From Hoeflea sp. 108 (lineage in GTDB: Bacteria > Pseudomonadota > Alphaproteobacteria > Rhizobiales > Rhizobiaceae): DNA of 64,000 bases. Positions 61,782 to 64,000 of this stretch are shown here, piece by piece. The position numbers were made by a program, and so were the translations under genes. The stretch lies in contig NZ_KB890024.1 of NCBI RefSeq assembly GCF_000372965.1, positions 3,412,839 through 3,476,838 on the forward strand. The letters are read 5' to 3'. Each line of letters begins with the position of its first letter. The stretch's first letter is position 1. The notes beneath the pieces were generated by a model that worked only from the letters and a program-made list of their open reading frames with translations, was not told the DNA's origin and made no database searches.

Positions 61782-62633
61782 TTACTGGTTCAGTTGAGAG
61801 ACGTCGGTGTAAATGACCGGCGCGTCCAGGGACGACTTGCCCATGTTGTAGCTGTCGAGCAGCTTTTTATAGGTGCCGTTCGCCATCAATTCCTTGAGGA
61901 CGGCATCCACCATGGCCGCCGTAGCCTTGTCTCCCTTCGGGACCGCGATCCCGAGCGGTGACGGATAGTAGCTGTCGCCGGTAACGACGAGCTGCCCCTT
62001 GCTCGTTTTCTCAAAATAGCCTGTGGCCGTCGAGTCATCCAACCAGGCCTCGGCGCGACCTGACAGCACCGCAGCGATGCTGTCCTTTGGCTCCGGATAG
62101 ATCTGTTTGTTGATCTCCGGCAGGTTGGCGGCCTTGCAGTCGGCCGAGATCCTGTCGGCAGCGATATCGCCGGAAGTGCCGGTCTGAACCGCGACGGCGT
62201 GCCCGCAAAGGTCAAGCTTCTTTGTGAACTTGTCCTTGTCCTCCGGCTTCACCGTTGCCACGGAGCCGGTTTCCATGAAGGAGATGAAGTCCACCTGTTT
62301 CAAACGCTCAGGCAGCACCGTGAAGGTGGTCCAGGCCATCGTTGCGCGCCCCGATGCGAGAGCCGGAATCTGCGAGGCGAAGGGAATTGTGACGACTTCC
62401 AGCTTCACCCCCATCAGGTCGGCTGCGGCCTGAGCCATCTCAATGTCCAGGCCAGCCGGCTTTCCGGAGGCGTCAGTGAACTCGAAGGGGGCGTAGGCGA
62501 GGGAACTGGCGATTGTAAGCTTGCCGCTGGTCTTGACGGCATCCGTTACGGGAATGTCCGCAGCAAAGCTGCTGAGGGTCGAAAATGCCGAGAGCGCAAG
62601 AACCACGCCACTCGTTGTAAGGCCACGCTTCAT
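61782..62633 (-). CDS. Amino-acid ABC transporter substrate-binding protein
   Basis: A 283-residue periplasmic protein with a signal peptide (residues 1-24, cleavage SFA-A). Signature LTIASSLAYAPFEFTDASGK then GLDIEMAQAAADLMG is the family-3 solute-binding motif. GGGAGG precedes the start. Ligand unknown; the downstream C-S lyase suggests a sulfur amino acid (inference). Confidence 0.93.
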   Translation of the reverse strand: MKRGLTTSGVVLALSAFSTLSSFAADIPVTDAVKTSGKLTIASSLAYAPFEFTDASGKPAGLDIEMAQAAADLMGVKLEVVTIPFASQIPALASGRATMAWTTFTVLPERLKQVDFISFMETGSVATVKPEDKDKFTKKLDLCGHAVAVQTGTSGDIAADRISADCKAANLPEINKQIYPEPKDSIAAVLSGRAEAWLDDSTATGYFEKTSKGQLVVTGDSYYPSPLGIAVPKGDKATAAMVDAVLKELMANGTYKKLLDSYNMGKSSLDAPVIYTDVSQLNQ

Positions 62634-62711
62634 TGGTTCCTCCCTGTTTGAACCGTGGCCTACGGATAGCAGTCACCTGCATGATTGGTGAAATTGATAA
62701 TGCGACATAAG

Positions 62712-62732
62712 ACTATGCATGTCATGCATAGT
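62712..62732. promoter_or_regulatory. Perfect 21-bp palindrome upstream of the transporter operon
   Basis: ACTATGCATG at 62712-62721, central T, CATGCATAGT at 62723-62732. It is about 80 bases upstream of the binding-protein start, between it and the LysR gene. Long AT-flanked palindromes of this kind are typical LysR recognition sites (T-N11-A present). Confidence 0.6.
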
Positions 62733-62781
62733 GCCATCGTGAAACAGCCCATGAGGGACCAACGCTTGGCGCACGTCCATG

Positions 62782-63765
62782 TTAAGGTTGAGGACCGCCG
62801 GAGATGTTAAGGCGTCTATACGCCGCTTCTTTCAATGCCCGCTGCACCTCTGTCGTGGCGATGATCAGGCTTCGCAGCCAGGCATGTCCCGCATCGGCCT
62901 CCAAACTACGTTCGTAAACCATGGAGACCCGAACGTCCGGAAGAGGGAACGGGGCCGGAACGATCTTGGTCTCGGTTTCTTCGGAGACCGCGAAAATGAA
63001 GTTGTCGCCAAAAACCGTTATGAGAGGCGTGTCCTTGATGATCCAGGGCGCTACGAGATAGTGCGGAATGGTGGCGACAACCTTCCGTTTGAGGCCAAGG
63101 CCTCTCAGAACGATATCTGCAACGCCATCCGCCTTGCCGTCTGCAGAGATCTGAAGATGAGGCGAAGACAAGTAGCGCTCTTGGGTGAAGTCATCCAGCA
63201 GGCCATTTCCTTTCCAGCCGGCACAGACCATCTTGTGCGTCGATAGTTGCACGACCGTAATCTGGTCACTCTTGAGTGAAAAGTTGCCGAGCACCGCGCA
63301 CTCGATTTGCTTGGATTTCAGCAAGTCGAGGACTTCAGCCTCTCTCGTGTGCAAGACGTTGAGCGTTGCATTTGGCGCCTGAGCCGAGAAGTTCTGGATG
63401 AGGCTCGGAAGGATCGTAACGGCCGAGGAATCCGAGAGGCCGATCCTGAAGTTTCTGAATGTGCTCGCAGGCTCGAAATTCAAATGCCTTTCAACGACCT
63501 GACGAATGTCAGCCAGCGAGCGAGTAAGAACCGCAGCCAGTTCTTTCGCCCGAGGCGTCGGCTCCATCACCCCTGAATCGCGAGAAAACAATTCGTCTTT
63601 GAAGATATGCCGCAACCTGGAAAGTGAATGGCTTGTGGCCGACTGCGTCCTGCCAAGGAGTTCCGCCGCCTTTGTGACGCTGCGCTCCTGCATCAATGCG
63701 TCGAACGTACGAAGCAGGTTCAGATCGATTTGATTCAAGGAGAACGCGTGCGGGCTTGGAGGCAT
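62782..63765 (-). CDS. LysR-family transcriptional regulator
   Basis: A 327-residue regulator: N-terminal winged helix (NLLRTFDALMQERSVTKAAE, LGRTQSATSHSLSRLR) of the NahR/NodD-like subgroup, with ligand-binding domain following. It sits on the same strand just upstream of the transporter genes, and the palindrome downstream of it is a likely target. Inducer unknown, perhaps the transported amino acid. Confidence 0.88.
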   Translation of the reverse strand: MPPSPHAFSLNQIDLNLLRTFDALMQERSVTKAAELLGRTQSATSHSLSRLRHIFKDELFSRDSGVMEPTPRAKELAAVLTRSLADIRQVVERHLNFEPASTFRNFRIGLSDSSAVTILPSLIQNFSAQAPNATLNVLHTREAEVLDLLKSKQIECAVLGNFSLKSDQITVVQLSTHKMVCAGWKGNGLLDDFTQERYLSSPHLQISADGKADGVADIVLRGLGLKRKVVATIPHYLVAPWIIKDTPLITVFGDNFIFAVSEETETKIVPAPFPLPDVRVSMVYERSLEADAGHAWLRSLIIATTEVQRALKEAAYRRLNISGGPQP

Positions 63766-63912
63766 CTGACAACATCACGAATTTCAGCTTTGGCGATTTA
63801 TACATTCATACGAAAAATGTGCGCGACTATCACGATGTCCCTTGAGGACGAGCTCCATGATTAGGAAGCAAGGGTTACCGCAGATTCTAACCGCTAGGCA
63901 CGATGGGCGCGC

Positions 63913-64000
63913 CTACTCCGCCCCGGCGCGCTGGTATTCGACGCTGCGTTCGGTCGCGATGCGATCCTTGAGCACCTCGTTGGAATAGCCGAACTCCAGA
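63913..64000 (-). CDS. 3' end of an unidentified gene (starts beyond the window)
   Basis: The last 28 codons of a minus-strand frame, ending in TAG at 63915-63913, with good codon bias and sequence LEFGYSNEVLKDRIATERSV followed by EYQRAGAE. Too short to identify. Confidence 0.55.
   Translation of the reverse strand, partial: LEFGYSNEVLKDRIATERSVEYQRAGAE

Overview
The window looks like chromosome of an alphaproteobacterium of the order Rhizobiales, most likely Phyllobacteriaceae (Mesorhizobium or Aminobacter type). It is GC-rich with dense genes and frequent GTG/TTG starts. The order lsrB - trxB - lrp - [surface polysaccharide genes] - lpsB - greA matches, from memory, the lipopolysaccharide-core region of Sinorhizobium meliloti. 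Also typical of the group are a long UvrB, a DUF1127 gene, extensin-like proteins and a candidate alpha-r14 small RNA. I saw no transposase, integrase, tRNA, rRNA, CRISPR array or phage gene.

Layout. 1-3.9 kb: the end of an EF-G-like gene, msrP, a mostly gene-free kilobase holding a candidate anti-Shine-Dalgarno small RNA, and a small membrane methyltransferase. 3.9-18.1 kb: the LPS locus. lsrB and trxB are on the minus strand, then an Lrp regulator, a sulfatase-fold membrane protein, a TylF-type methyltransferase and a pyruvyltransferase-type protein are on the plus strand. These run head-on into a tightly overlapped minus-strand operon of seven glycosyltransferase genes, three of them GT25. 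lpsB and greA follow. 18.4-28.9 kb: housekeeping and envelope genes, namely a PQQ-type sugar dehydrogenase, msrA, two tandem TPR proteins, two tandem extensin-like proteins, an LssY_C protein, a CNNM/CorC-type protein, an FMN reductase with a divergent HxlR regulator, and a thioesterase. 29-33 kb: a three-gene catabolic set (GMC oxidoreductase, enolase-superfamily enzyme, beta-hydroxyacid dehydrogenase). 33.4-40.3 kb: a lipid kinase, small exported or membrane proteins, a CapA-like protein and a GT4, with extragenic palindromes between them.

40.4-52.6 kb: uvrB, a divergent DUF1127/LysR pair, a VOC protein, a GST, a DapA-family enzyme, a COG0523 GTPase behind a Zur-like box, a divergent Lrp/diaminopropionate ammonia-lyase pair, and a serine hydrolase. 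52.7-57.8 kb: an RND efflux pump with its adaptor and a TetR regulator preceded by large palindromes. 58.2-63.8 kb: an amino-acid ABC transporter co-directional with a MalY-type C-S lyase and a RidA protein. A LysR gene lies upstream and a perfect 21-bp palindrome sits in front of the transporter. The window closes on the 3' end of an unidentified gene.

How the parts work together. The 6.1-17.6 kb block builds and decorates the LPS core or a related surface glycan. Several genes suggest periplasmic redox and methionine-sulfoxide repair (msrP, msrA, trxB, lsrB). The 58-62 kb operon suggests uptake of an amino acid, beta-elimination of it, and detoxification of the enamine or imine product. The most unusual items are the candidate small RNA at 2976-3090, the strain-variable glycan operon, the Zur-like box, the enolase-superfamily protein with an apparent metal-ligand replacement, and the sulfatase gene that lacks a recognisable start.
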